This document shows, one piece after another, positions 43,488 through 52,903 of a stretch of DNA of 64,000 bases. Numbering within the stretch: position 1 is the first letter of the stretch; each line of letters begins with the position of its first letter. The DNA lies in contig JAJDUC010000043.1 in assembly GCA_022826865.1 (NCBI GenBank), forward strand, positions 62,001 to 126,000, read 5' to 3'. Below the pieces are notes generated by a model, which ran no database searches, had not been told where the DNA came from, and saw only the letters and a list, made by a program, of their open reading frames with translations. Position numbers and translations under genes: made by a program. Source of the stretch: Anaerolineae bacterium (GTDB lineage Bacteria > Chloroflexota > Anaerolineae > Aggregatilineales > Phototrophicaceae).

Positions 43488-44540
43488 ATGGATCGAACAT
43501 CGCGGCAATCCGGCGACAGCCGTGCCGGGCATGAGCCGGATCTGGCGCAGGTCGCCGCCGAGTCGCGCGGCCGGGCCATGCGCCTGGATCGCTTCTACAC
43601 CTTGCCCTACTGGATCGTTTTTCTGGTGATTCTTGGCATTCTGCTGGCGATCAGCATCATCACAGACAGCGTCTATTCGAACATTTTCACGCAACTGATG
43701 GACGGCGTGGGCATGACGCTTTTCGTCAGCATCGTTTCTTATCTCTGCGCGCTGTGTACAGCCATTGTTGTGGGCATAGTCCGCTCGAACCCGCCGTCCC
43801 CGCCACAATCTCGGGAGACCTTGCGCCGCGGCGTCATGCGGGTATTGCGCATCGCCGCCTACAATGTCTGTACGGTCTATGTCAGCGTTATGCGCGGCAT
43901 TCCGATCTTGGTGGTGCTGCTTGTCACGGGCTTTATCATCGTGCCCGCCTTGCGCGGCGCCATCAATGAAGTTGTCGTCGACGGCGTCCGCGACCTGGTC
44001 AATAACCAGGACATTCCCGATCTGATATGGCGCGGAAGTTCGGCCGGCACGGCGATCGTCGCCCTGGCGATCACTTATGGCGCCTATATGTCGGAAACGG
44101 TGCGCGCCGGCATTCAATCGATTCCCAAGGGCCAATTCGAGGCGGCATACTCGGTCGGCATGACCTATTGGCAGACCATGCGCTCGATCGTGCTGCCGCA
44201 AGCATTTCGCAATGTGCTGCCGCCCCTGGGCAATGACTTCGTGGCGATGATCAAGGATTCGTCGCTGTTGGCTTTCCTGGGCATACGCGATGTCACGCAG
44301 ATCGCCAAGACCAGCTCCGGGCGCTCATTCCGCTATGTCGAGACCTACGCCGTGGTCGCCTACATTTATTTGACCCTGGTCATCCTGGCGACAACGCTGG
44401 TCAACCTGATCGAGGATACAATCAGTATCGAGCGCGAGACACCGGCTCTGATTCAGCGTTTGCTCGGTTTGGTTCAGCGTTTGCTCGGTTTGGTTCCCGG
44501 AAAGAAGAAACGCGAGCCAATCGCCGAGTCCTTTGATTAG
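43488..44540 (+). CDS. amino-acid ABC transporter permease (HisM/GlnP family)
   Basis: 350 residues from ATG at 43488. A hydrophilic N-terminal 40 residues precede the first helix 'WIVFLVILGILLAISII'. 'LMDGVGMTLFVSIVSYLCALCTAIVVGI' is the usual HisMQ start, 'VYVSVMRGIPILVVLL' follows, and the EAA loop is 'GQFEAAYSVGMTYWQTMRSIVLPQAFRNVLPPLGNDFVAMIKDSSLL' (given here as the span around residues 215-262). A 21-bp tandem duplication near the end encodes two 'QRLLGLV' units. The ATPase subunit is not in this window. Confidence 0.9.
   Translation: MDRTSRQSGDSRAGHEPDLAQVAAESRGRAMRLDRFYTLPYWIVFLVILGILLAISIITDSVYSNIFTQLMDGVGMTLFVSIVSYLCALCTAIVVGIVRSNPPSPPQSRETLRRGVMRVLRIAAYNVCTVYVSVMRGIPILVVLLVTGFIIVPALRGAINEVVVDGVRDLVNNQDIPDLIWRGSSAGTAIVALAITYGAYMSETVRAGIQSIPKGQFEAAYSVGMTYWQTMRSIVLPQAFRNVLPPLGNDFVAMIKDSSLLAFLGIRDVTQIAKTSSGRSFRYVETYAVVAYIYLTLVILATTLVNLIEDTISIERETPALIQRLLGLVQRLLGLVPGKKKREPIAESFD
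44452..44493 (+). repeat. 21-bp perfect tandem duplication in the permease C-terminus
   Basis: Two adjacent identical copies (44452-44472 and 44473-44493) add 7 codons in frame, giving a repeated 'QRLLGLV' in the cytosolic tail. The length preserves the frame. Confidence 0.95.
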
Positions 44541-44543
44541 CGC

Positions 44544-44927
44544 TCACTCTTCGGAGTAGAAACCAACCTTATTGCCTTCCGTGTCCTTCACCCAGGCGAC
44601 GAAACCGCCGCCGGCATTTTCGCCCAATTCCGTTTTAGGCAGAAGCACCTCGCCGCCGGCATCCGGCACGCGCGCCAGCGCGTCATCAAGATCGCCGCTG
44701 ATGTTGAAGTAAACCAGCGTACCCTCTGTCGAGGGCGCATAGCCAAATTGGGGATTGTGAACCAGGCAGCCGCCCACGCGCCCATCGTGCGCGAATACCC
44801 CGAGCATGCTGCCCATCGTCTCGCGCATATCGCTGACATGGATCTTCCGGCCTGTGACGACTCGATAGAAGTTGAGCGCTCGCTCGAAATCAGCCACGGG
44901 AACTTCAAACCAGTTTATCACGGACAT
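44544..44927 (-). CDS. VOC-superfamily (glyoxalase/bleomycin-resistance-like) protein
   Basis: 127 residues from ATG at 44927. The two beta-alpha-beta-beta-beta halves start 'INWFEVPVADFERALNFYRVV' and 'VYFNISGDLDDALARVPDAGG', ending 'GFVAWVKDTEGNKVGFYSEE', the normal VOC close with a Glu ligand. Substrate unknown. Its stop lies 3 bases from the convergent permease stop. Confidence 0.9.
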   Translation of the reverse strand: MSVINWFEVPVADFERALNFYRVVTGRKIHVSDMRETMGSMLGVFAHDGRVGGCLVHNPQFGYAPSTEGTLVYFNISGDLDDALARVPDAGGEVLLPKTELGENAGGGFVAWVKDTEGNKVGFYSEE

Positions 44928-45047
44928 TAGGACTTCCTCGTCTTGGGCAAGCGATTCGATATTGAAATTATCTCCGTAAGCAAAGATAAAGCCTTTGCGC
45001 CTGGGCTGTAAGGGTTGAATTGGGGAGAGGGCGAGGCGGCTGAAGCC

Positions 45048-46040
45048 TCAGCCTATGTTGCGCTGCTGCCGCGCTTCATCGTTCGCGGCGAGGACCATGT
45101 CTTCAATCTCGTCTTCAATCTCGTCTTCGGTCGCCGCGCTCAAACGCTGCTGCTTAATGCGCTCAACTTCTTCTGCCTCGGCGCTGTCCAACTCGCTGAT
45201 CGCCTGTCTGAAATTGTCATTCAGGTTTTGACCATGAAAATGCACTTCGTCCATGGCGTCTATGGTGTCTTGCAGTTTGTCAATTTCGTCCTGGATTTCC
45301 ACGCTCAGCCGCTGACCTCGAGCGCTGTTGGCGTCCTTTGTGCCGAGAAGCGACATCTGCGCGTAAACCGTTCCCAGGGCGGACAGGGTGCTTTCCAACT
45401 GGATTTCGGCGCGTTTGATCGTGCTGGCGCTCGCCTCCAGGCTGATTAATTGCCGCCGCAGCATTTGCAGTTGCCCTTGCAGGTCGCGCCGCGTGTGCTC
45501 GTCCTTCACTTGCGTAACGCGATGTTTGACCTGCTGGATCTTACGCGGCACCAACTGCAAATCACGGGCTGCCAGATCGTTGTTTTCGAAGTGATCGATT
45601 CGGTTCGCCAGATTGTACATATGGGCGATCCAGTCATTGATGCCGCTGATGAGATTGCGTTGGCGCGTCCGCATGGCTCCGCGCGCGACATCCGCCAGCT
45701 TGAGCATGTTGCGGCGGTACTCAAAAGCGTCGCGCAACCGCTCGCGCGAGACGCGATTGCGTATATTGCGCAGGTCGTATTCGCGTTCGAAATCTTCCGC
45801 AAGCGCTTGTTCAGTCGCCTCCGGGTCGCTCAAGGTGGAGGCGACCAGCACCGACTCCGCCAAGCCACCCAGCACCAGCCAGAACCAAGGCTGCCATTCT
45901 ATGAAGGGCAGGCTGACGTCGCGAACGAAGAGAAAGAGGATGGCGGTGACCATGACGGTCACCAAGGTTTCCCAACGCAGCAGGGCGCTTGCCAAAAGCG
46001 CGCCGAAGACTTTCTGACGCGCCTCACTGTTCACTGTCAT
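45048..46040 (-). CDS. membrane protein with two N-terminal helices and long coiled coil; PspA partner
   Basis: 330 residues from ATG at 46040, with CAGGACG upstream. Two helices lie near residues 15-70 ('LVTVMVTAILFLFV', 'PWFWLVLGGLAESVLVAS'), followed by a long Arg/Glu/Leu-rich helical region ('NIRNRVSRERLRDAFEYRRNML', 'LQGQLQMLRRQLISLEASA') and an acidic end ('ATEDEIEDEIEDMVLAANDE'). The same layout recurs beside pspA in related bacteria as far as I know, but no family name is certain. It follows pspA by 103 bases on the same strand and likely anchors or senses with it. Confidence 0.65.
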   Translation of the reverse strand: MTVNSEARQKVFGALLASALLRWETLVTVMVTAILFLFVRDVSLPFIEWQPWFWLVLGGLAESVLVASTLSDPEATEQALAEDFEREYDLRNIRNRVSRERLRDAFEYRRNMLKLADVARGAMRTRQRNLISGINDWIAHMYNLANRIDHFENNDLAARDLQLVPRKIQQVKHRVTQVKDEHTRRDLQGQLQMLRRQLISLEASASTIKRAEIQLESTLSALGTVYAQMSLLGTKDANSARGQRLSVEIQDEIDKLQDTIDAMDEVHFHGQNLNDNFRQAISELDSAEAEEVERIKQQRLSAATEDEIEDEIEDMVLAANDEARQQRNIG

Positions 46041-46143
46041 CAGCGTCCTGAGCCCCCTGGTCGTTTCTGCGCTAATGAATTCAGCATATCCGTCATGGCG
46101 AAATCCCAGCCGAGCGCTGAGCAGCTAATCAACCCGGCTTGGC

Positions 46144-46824
46144 TCAACTGTCGCCCAGCAGCCGCTGCCGGCGCTCTTCCAACTGCAATTCCACCTGGCC
46201 GATGCCAACGGTGTCCTCGATTTGATCGGTGAGTTTGCGGCTGGCCAATTCGGCGCGGGCGTCTTCTTCGTCGATCTGCGAATAAATGGAGTCGAGCAGG
46301 CTGTCGATCTCTTGATCCCCCGACGTATCAAGCTTGTCCATGCTCTTGAGCGTCTTGGTCATGACTTTCTTGGTCTCTGCCAATTCGAGCAGGGAACGCA
46401 TCTTTTCCCGTTCCTGCTTGATCGTGGTCAGGCGCCCATCCAATTTCAGGCGCATATTCAACATGCCTTGATATTGCTCTTCCTGCGATTGCCACTGTTC
46501 GTAATATTCTTGCGCCAGTTCCTGCTTGGTATTCAACTCAGCCTGGGCCGCCGCCGCCAAATCGTCTTTGCCGCGCAAGATCAAAGTGTCGATATCGCGA
46601 TCCAGCTTGTCAGACTGGTTGGAGAACTCCTCATACTTGCGTTTAAGCGTGCGCACGGAACCGCCGACGGTCGCCGCCGAATCTTCGAGCGCTTCCAGAT
46701 TTCGCTCGACCTGGCGGATGTATTCGTCCATCACTCTAAGTGAATTGGTCTCCAGCGCGCGGTCGATCATGCCGTGCATGTTGGCGCTGAATAGAGTTTG
46801 GACTTTCTGTAATATGGAAGGCAT
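46144..46824 (-). CDS. pspA: PspA/IM30 (ESCRT-III-like) membrane-stress protein
   Basis: 226 residues from ATG at 46824 with GGGGAT upstream. Almost entirely helical coiled coil: 'SLRVMDEYIRQVERNLEALEDSAATVGG', 'LKRKYEEFSNQSDKLDRDIDTLI' and 'KQELAQEYYEQWQSQEEQYQGML' in order, matching the PspA helix 2-4 pattern, with 'MIDRALE' near the start. It stabilises the cytoplasmic membrane under stress. No phage-shock regulators (pspF, pspBC) are adjacent. Confidence 0.85.
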   Translation of the reverse strand: MPSILQKVQTLFSANMHGMIDRALETNSLRVMDEYIRQVERNLEALEDSAATVGGSVRTLKRKYEEFSNQSDKLDRDIDTLILRGKDDLAAAAQAELNTKQELAQEYYEQWQSQEEQYQGMLNMRLKLDGRLTTIKQEREKMRSLLELAETKKVMTKTLKSMDKLDTSGDQEIDSLLDSIYSQIDEEDARAELASRKLTDQIEDTVGIGQVELQLEERRQRLLGDS

Positions 46825-46967
46825 ATTCGGATTATCCCCTTACTGAGCCGGGCTCCCACTGGCTACGAATTGTAGCCAGTATAGCATAGGTGCGAACGGC
46901 TAATCAAAAGTGCAGCGTCCTTACATTAGATGTTTACGCATTATTTACATGCCCGTTTCGCTGCCGC

Positions 46968-47996
46968 CTATTGTGAACTCGAGATCGCCAGCAAGTCGGT
47001 CAAAATGGCGCTGCCTGTCGCGAGCTTGCCAGCGCCCGCGCCGATCAACGTGACCGCGCCGAGAAGGTCCGTCTCCAGGGTAATCGCATTTGTCGCGCCG
47101 CCGACGCTGGCGAGCGGGTCGCTCAGCGGAATTCGGCGCGCGCGCACTTCACCGCCGTCGGGCGCCGCCTGCGCGATCAGCTTGTAGCGCTCGCCGGCCG
47201 ACTGGGCCTCTGCAATGTCGGCCGAGTCGATCGCGCTAATGCCGCTGACATCGAGGTCGTCCATGCGCATCGGCCTGCCGAACAGAGACTGGCAGAGGAT
47301 CAAGACTTTGGCGGCCGCGTCCCAGCCTTCGACATCGCCCGACGGGTCGCTTTCGGCGAAGCCGAGAGCCTGGGCCTGCGCCAAAGCCTCGCTGTATGAC
47401 ATGCCGCCTTCCATCTGCGTCAGGATGTAATTCGTGGTGCCATTCAAGATGCCGCGGGCGGAGCGAATCTCGCAGCCGGCCAGGGCGTCTCCCGCCAGGC
47501 TTATGACCGGCGTGCCGGCCATCACCGTAGCTTCGTAGCGCATTTGCAAATTGTATTCGGTCGCCTTTGCGTTCAGGCTGGCATAATCGAGGGCGACCGG
47601 ACCCTTATTGGCCAGGACGAGATGCATGCCGTTTTCGAGGGCCAAATGGCAGAAGGAAAGGGCCGGTTCCGCCGTATCCAGGTCCGTCGGGCTCACTTCG
47701 ACCAGGGCATCGGCGGCGCGCCCTTCGATCATGGCGTCGGCGGACAAATCGCGCTTGAGACCCTTCTGTTCAGGATACGACGCGAAGCTGCCGCTTTCAG
47801 CCGCCCCGAGCAGGGCGTCGATATCGAGACCCTCTGGCCGGTAGAGCGTCCCTTTGGATGCAGTTACTACGCCGATGATTTGCGCGGAAAAGCCCTGTTC
47901 CTGCGTCAGTTGCGCCGCTTTGTCGCGCAAGATCTCAGCAAAGCCTTGACCGACGACGCCGAATCCAATCAGGATAAGTCTCATGTTCTTTTCCAT
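46968..47996 (-). CDS. hom: homoserine dehydrogenase
   Basis: 342 residues from ATG at 47996 (AAGGA 8 bases upstream; 48011 and 47984 are alternatives). NAD(P)-binding 'LILIGFGVVGQGFAEIL', 'ALVEVSPTDLDTAEPAL', 'LVLANKGPVAL' (catalytic Lys), 'YEATVMAGTPVISLA', 'RGILNGTTNYILTQMEGGMSYSEAL' and 'DPSGDVEGWDAAAKVLIL' (Asp-Lys pair) are all typical. It makes homoserine for threonine/methionine. There is no ACT domain, which fits the short form. Confidence 0.95.
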   Translation of the reverse strand: MEKNMRLILIGFGVVGQGFAEILRDKAAQLTQEQGFSAQIIGVVTASKGTLYRPEGLDIDALLGAAESGSFASYPEQKGLKRDLSADAMIEGRAADALVEVSPTDLDTAEPALSFCHLALENGMHLVLANKGPVALDYASLNAKATEYNLQMRYEATVMAGTPVISLAGDALAGCEIRSARGILNGTTNYILTQMEGGMSYSEALAQAQALGFAESDPSGDVEGWDAAAKVLILCQSLFGRPMRMDDLDVSGISAIDSADIAEAQSAGERYKLIAQAAPDGGEVRARRIPLSDPLASVGGATNAITLETDLLGAVTLIGAGAGKLATGSAILTDLLAISSSQ

Positions 47997-48085
47997 GCTC
48001 CGGTCCTTCAATGGCGGCGTTATGATACAGCCGTCCCTCGCTGACGGGCTAGTCCGATTAAAGTCGCCGGAACGCGGAATCCTAA

Positions 48086-48571
48086 TCAGGCGTCAGCGCG
48101 GGGCGCCTCGGGCAGCCCTTCCACCGCCGCCAAGGCCTTGCGCGCGCTTTCTTTGGGGCGGACGCCAATCTGTTGATCCACCAAGATGCCATTCTCGTCG
48201 ATGACCCAGTAAGAACGGGTGGCGGAGATCGGCAGCTTCAGGATGAATATGCTGAAGCCCCAAGCATCCCAGGCATCCAACATCTTGTGATCTGGATCGG
48301 AAAGCAAGTCGTATTGCAGCCGCTGACGTCGTTTCCAGCCGGATAGAACCTCGACGCTGTCCGAGCTGACGCCGAGCACGACGGCGTTCTGCGCTTCGAT
48401 CTGTGGAAAGGCATCGCGAAAAGAGCAAGCTTGATTGTTGCAGCCCATCGTATTGGCTTTTGGAAAGGCGAAGATGATGACGCGCCGGCCGCGATAATCG
48501 CTGAGCTTGACGGCGTCGCCATCCTGATTCCGCAACTCAAAATCCGGCGCTGCTTTTCCGAGAGTTGGCAT
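48086..48571 (-). CDS. peroxiredoxin (BCP/AhpC-TSA type)
   Basis: 161 residues from ATG at 48571 with CAGGAG upstream. 'GKAAPDFELRNQDGDAVKLSDYRG' leads to the active site 'ANTMGCNNQACSFRDAF' with peroxidatic Cys and a second Cys 5 residues later, as in BCP/PrxQ. It reduces peroxides with thiol donors. A paralogue lies at 54651-55112. Confidence 0.9.
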   Translation of the reverse strand: MPTLGKAAPDFELRNQDGDAVKLSDYRGRRVIIFAFPKANTMGCNNQACSFRDAFPQIEAQNAVVLGVSSDSVEVLSGWKRRQRLQYDLLSDPDHKMLDAWDAWGFSIFILKLPISATRSYWVIDENGILVDQQIGVRPKESARKALAAVEGLPEAPRADA

Positions 48572-48674
48572 GGGCCGGCGCTCCTGTGATCTCGGCTTGC
48601 ATTGCTTTTAATTATAGCGCCTTTGGCCTGGCGTCTAACGCGCCGCTCAGGCGGATCCGCGCCGGTCGCGCTAG

Positions 48675-50714
48675 CTAATGACTGATTATGCCGCGTTCGG
48701 CATCTTCCGCGCGGGCGACACGCTGCCCTTCGGCAATGTCGACGCGGCTGAGCAAATAGCCGCCGAGGACAAACAGCGCAATCAGGCTGAGAATGGCCGG
48801 GCGGCTGCTTCCCAGTGCGATGCCGGCAAAGGCGAATATCAGCGGCCCGATGATGGAAGCGAACTTCTCCATGATGCTGTAGAAGCCGAAGAATTCGCCG
48901 CTTTTCGCGGTCGGGCACAAACTGGCGTACAAGCTGCGACTGAGCGCCTGGCTGCCGCCTTGCACCATGGCTACCATCAGCGCCAGCATCCAAAACTCCA
49001 GCGTCGAGTTGAGGAAGTAGCCCCAGTAAGCGACGATGCAATAGACAAACAAGGAAAGCAGAATGCTGCGGCGGGTGTCCAACCAATTCGAAAGGACGAC
49101 GAAGCGCGCGCGCAGCGCCCAGGCCAGGAGTAAAGCGGCGACCTCAAATGCCAGAATGATCGCGATAATCGTCGGCAAGCTGCTGGCGCGGGACGGTGGC
49201 AAAACCTCGACCTGTGAAATCGCTATCCTATTGCCCATCGCATCAGCCTGTTGCGAGGAAATATTGATGATTTCCAGGTCGTGCAAGCCGGCGCTTGCCA
49301 GGCTGATGGTAGCGGTTTCGCCGTAGCGGACGGTTTTGCCAAATGTATCGGTGATGATGGGCTCGCCATCGTCGTCGACCAATGTTTCGCCATCGACGAT
49401 AAAACCGATCATACCGCCATCCGGGGATTGGCGATATGTGAGTTCAAGCGTACGGCCGTTGAAGGCGAAGGTCGCTGCCGCGCCATCTTGCGCCGTCTCG
49501 AAGTAGACTTGTTCGTCCGGGCGCCCGACCAACAGCGCGGTCAGTTGGCCCAGGAAGTCTTGGCCAATGAGTTCGTCGGCGGGCACAAGCGTTTCCGTCC
49601 AGTCGCCGCCCGGCGTAAAGGCGCCCGCGCCGACTTCATAAACGCCCTCGCCGACGTAAGCGCCTTCACGCCGATATGGCTCCGGCGCCGCGCCGCTAAC
49701 ATTTTGGGGCAGAGCATTGACCAGGTTGATGCCGAGAAAGGGCAGCGCTATGGCGTTGATTAGAATGAAGGCCAGATAGAATGGCGCGCGCTTGTCGTTG
49801 TGGGCGGGCAGTCGCCCGAAAATGATGCTGAATGGAATGCCGGCGAATTGCACGAGCAGAATCGCCAACACCAGTTCTTCCAGGCCAAAACCCAGCTCGG
49901 CGCCATATATCGCCGCCACGGCGATGATCGTTCCGATGGCGTCGTTGTAGACCAGGAAGGCAACCAGGTACTTGAAAAGCTCGCGGTATTTCTGGATATT
50001 GCCGAAGGTTTGGCGCAGGCGTCTGAAGCTGACGCCAAGGACGGTCTCGCCGCGCGCCAGCGTCACCGTATCCGACGGCGGTTCCGGAACATGGCGCAGG
50101 ATCGGCAAGGAAAAGACAAGCCACCAGATGGCGACGCTCAAGAAGGACAGGCGAATACCGGCGTTTTCGAAGACACTGTCCGGAATGAAGAGGAACATAG
50201 CCACGTTGATCGCCAACAGGATGCCGCCGCCCAGATAACCCAGGGCATAGCCCCGCGACGAGACCCAGTCGCGGTCTTCTTTGCGCGCGACATGGGGGAG
50301 CAGGGCGTCATAAAAGATGATTGAACCGCCGAAACCGATGCGCCCCAGGACGAAGACAAGCGATGCCAGCAGCCAATCGTCCGTGCTCACGAAGATGAGC
50401 AAACCGGCGCCGATGACGCCGGCGCCGATGAACAGCGACAGAAAGCGCTTTTTGCTGCGCATGACATCGGAGATCGTGCCCAGGATCGGTGAAAAGATCG
50501 CCAGAATAAATAGCGAAAAGCTGATCGTCAACGACCAGTAAGCGGTGGCGGTGGCTTCGCTTGGCAGGGTGCTGCCGGCGACGCTGCTGTAGTAGATGGG
50601 CAGGAGGCTGGCGAGAATGGTCGTGGCAAAGGCCGAGTTCGCCCAATCATACATCGCCCAAGCGTTGATGCGCCTTTTATACGAGGCTTCGTCCGCTGGT
50701 CGCGCATTGGCCAT
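48675..50714 (-). CDS. UMF1-family MFS transporter (Atg22-like) with large extracytoplasmic insert
   Basis: 679 residues from ATG at 50714, against roughly 420-480 usual for UMF1. N-terminal half: 'INAWAMYDWANSAFATTILASLLPIYYSS' (the UMF1 signature), 'SPILGTISDVMRSKKRFL' and 'ALLPHVARKEDRDWVSSRGYALGYLGGG'. After helix 8 ('IALPFLGINLVNAL') comes a soluble, beta-rich insert of about 170 residues (340-515), then the last helices with 'GGSQALSRSLYASLCPTAKSGEFFGFYSI'. It exports an unknown solute. Confidence 0.88.
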   Translation of the reverse strand: MANARPADEASYKRRINAWAMYDWANSAFATTILASLLPIYYSSVAGSTLPSEATATAYWSLTISFSLFILAIFSPILGTISDVMRSKKRFLSLFIGAGVIGAGLLIFVSTDDWLLASLVFVLGRIGFGGSIIFYDALLPHVARKEDRDWVSSRGYALGYLGGGILLAINVAMFLFIPDSVFENAGIRLSFLSVAIWWLVFSLPILRHVPEPPSDTVTLARGETVLGVSFRRLRQTFGNIQKYRELFKYLVAFLVYNDAIGTIIAVAAIYGAELGFGLEELVLAILLVQFAGIPFSIIFGRLPAHNDKRAPFYLAFILINAIALPFLGINLVNALPQNVSGAAPEPYRREGAYVGEGVYEVGAGAFTPGGDWTETLVPADELIGQDFLGQLTALLVGRPDEQVYFETAQDGAAATFAFNGRTLELTYRQSPDGGMIGFIVDGETLVDDDGEPIITDTFGKTVRYGETATISLASAGLHDLEIINISSQQADAMGNRIAISQVEVLPPSRASSLPTIIAIILAFEVAALLLAWALRARFVVLSNWLDTRRSILLSLFVYCIVAYWGYFLNSTLEFWMLALMVAMVQGGSQALSRSLYASLCPTAKSGEFFGFYSIMEKFASIIGPLIFAFAGIALGSSRPAILSLIALFVLGGYLLSRVDIAEGQRVARAEDAERGIISH

Positions 50715-50950
50715 TATTACGTCCCTTCATGTCGGCATTTTGGCCTGCAATAAAGATACATCGAAAGCTGCTGCTTGGCACAATCGTAATAGGGCGATTG
50801 GCTGGTTGGCGAGCACATAAATTGATTGACATCTTGCCTCGCTGTATACTCATGCCTTAACTCCCGCTTCAGCGGCGTCGGCGCCTCGCATGCCGCGCCG
50901 GAAGCGCAGATACGCTTGGATTGCGCCGGGCGCGCGAAACTGAATTGAGG

Positions 50951-52903
50951 ATGAAAAGTCAAATCCGGCTTGACCCCGGCCTGGCCTTGGTATTGTTGTT
51001 GAGCTTGTTCTCCGCCTGGCCGCTCGCTCTGAAACCGGGCTTGCCAGCCGGTGTTGAACTGGCTGCTCATAGCGCGCTGGCCACCGAGTTGGCGCAGAAC
51101 TTGTCGGGGGCGTCTCTCTTTGCCGCTGACATCGGCCTCGCTCACATTTTGGGCGGCTCGCTGACTCTGCTCCTCGGCTTCGGCATGCTGGAGGCCTGGC
51201 GTTGCCTGATCCTGTTGAGTATCCTCGGCAGCAGCGGCGGAATGTACCTTTTCAGCAGAAGGCGCAGCGGCCGGCTCGGCGCTGTCATCGCCGGCTTGCT
51301 ATTCGTTAGCAGCCCGGGACTAATGTATAACCTGGCTTACGCCCGCGGCGCTTATCCGGAATTGCTGGCCCTGGCAGTATTTCCAATGGCGCTCTGGCGC
51401 CTGGATGCCCTGCGCGACAAACCCGGCGCCGCCAACTTCCTTCTGGCCGTCGCCATGCAAGCTCTCTTGTTTGCAAGCGACAACATACTGGCGCCGGGAT
51501 TGGCGTTTATCGCACTTGTCTGGATCATCGCAGAGTCCTTGATTCAATTCGTCAACCGCGAATCGAGCCGTATTGATTCCCGTTCAGATGGATTGACGCT
51601 GCTGGCCATATTGCTGGGCGTTGCGGCGGCCGCCATTTTCTGGGCGCCGACCCCGGCCGAAGGCGAAGCGAAGCCCTTATTCGTCGATGAAAGCGCCCTG
51701 CGCGGCGACGCCGGCCGCAGCCTCGAGGATTTGCTGGCGCCGCCGCCGCTTCAAGATGCCGGCGCCAGCAATGGCCTGCGCGAATTTCATGCGCTGGGCC
51801 TGGCGCAGACGGGGCTCGCTTTGCTTGGCATAGCCGCCGCCGCGCTGATCTATACACGCGGCTATCGGACCCGTCATCCGGGCGCTATGCTCGGCACGCT
51901 ATTGTATGCGCTGATTGCCCTGGGCCTCATCGGCCTGACCGTTTCCTCCGCGCAAGGCTGGTGGGGCGACTTTTTCCTCTGGCGATATTTTCAGTATTCG
52001 CCCGGTCTTCTGGCTGTAATTGCCGCTTGCCTGGCGATTGTGGCTGGCGCGAATGGCTTATGGCTGGAGCGCCTCGAGGCGCGCTTTCAGATCAGCCTGG
52101 TCGCCCTGCTGGTGGCGCTGCCCATGTTGACGGCGATTCCCCGCTTGTACGTGCCGGAATGGCGCTATGAGACGGCTGACGCCATCATCGCCTTGCCGCC
52201 GTTCCAGGACCTTTCGGCGATTCAGTCGGGCGCGACCGGCGCGCTGCTCAGCGCTGCGTCGCTGCTTGCTGCCGGCGCCATCGCCTGGACAATGCGGAAA
52301 CGCCCGCTCACGCCGCGCCCCTATTGGACGACTCCAGCGCTCGCGCGACCGGCCCTGATCGGGATCGTCCTGGGCGCGCTGACGACCGGCCTGATTTTTC
52401 TGGTCGCTTTTCGCGAAGGCGTCGCCTGGCTCAACTCGCCGCCGGGTCAAGCGCTGCCGGCGCAGGTCCAACTGGACTATACACTTGATGGGGTGATTAA
52501 GCTGTTGGGTTATGACCTTGATGCGGAGCGGATAAAGGCGGGTGAGAGCCTCGTCTTGAGGGCATATTGGTATGCGCCAGAGGCGACGCCGGCCCGCTAT
52601 GCCAGCTTCTTGCATCTTCATGGCGATGGTCTGGCGCAAATGCATGTCATCAATGCGCAGCCGGGCGATGGCGCCGCGGCCGCGGGCTGGCGCCCGGATG
52701 GCTACATTCTTGACCGCCTCGTCTTGCAAGCGCCTGCCGACATGCCGCCGGGCGAATACGAACTTGCTATCGGCTTGTTTCTTTGCGCTGCCGCGCCGCC
52801 CGACGGCTGCGATTATCGCAAGCGGGCAAGTGTGACGGACGCGCTAGGCCAGCAGATCGGCGACAGCATCAAGCTGACGATTATTACTGTGAACGGGCCT
52901 TAG
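50951..52903 (+). CDS. polytopic membrane protein, PTPS-related/glycosyltransferase-like
   Basis: 650 residues from ATG at 50951; an upstream in-frame start at 50921 is less likely. About 10-12 hydrophobic helices are present from 'LALVLLLSLFSAWPLAL' to 'IGIVLGALTTGLIFLVAF'. The first loop 'HSALATELAQNLSGASLFAADI' and 'FLFSRRR'-like turn after 'MYLFSRRRSGRLGAVIAGLLF' resemble 6-pyruvoyl-tetrahydropterin-synthase-related membrane proteins. The C-terminal 150 residues form an extracytoplasmic beta domain ('VQLDYTLDGVIKLLGYDLDAE', 'PPGEYELAIGLF'). Its stop shares TTAG with the convergent lipoprotein gene. Confidence 0.65.
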   Translation: MKSQIRLDPGLALVLLLSLFSAWPLALKPGLPAGVELAAHSALATELAQNLSGASLFAADIGLAHILGGSLTLLLGFGMLEAWRCLILLSILGSSGGMYLFSRRRSGRLGAVIAGLLFVSSPGLMYNLAYARGAYPELLALAVFPMALWRLDALRDKPGAANFLLAVAMQALLFASDNILAPGLAFIALVWIIAESLIQFVNRESSRIDSRSDGLTLLAILLGVAAAAIFWAPTPAEGEAKPLFVDESALRGDAGRSLEDLLAPPPLQDAGASNGLREFHALGLAQTGLALLGIAAAALIYTRGYRTRHPGAMLGTLLYALIALGLIGLTVSSAQGWWGDFFLWRYFQYSPGLLAVIAACLAIVAGANGLWLERLEARFQISLVALLVALPMLTAIPRLYVPEWRYETADAIIALPPFQDLSAIQSGATGALLSAASLLAAGAIAWTMRKRPLTPRPYWTTPALARPALIGIVLGALTTGLIFLVAFREGVAWLNSPPGQALPAQVQLDYTLDGVIKLLGYDLDAERIKAGESLVLRAYWYAPEATPARYASFLHLHGDGLAQMHVINAQPGDGAAAAGWRPDGYILDRLVLQAPADMPPGEYELAIGLFLCAAAPPDGCDYRKRASVTDALGQQIGDSIKLTIITVNGP

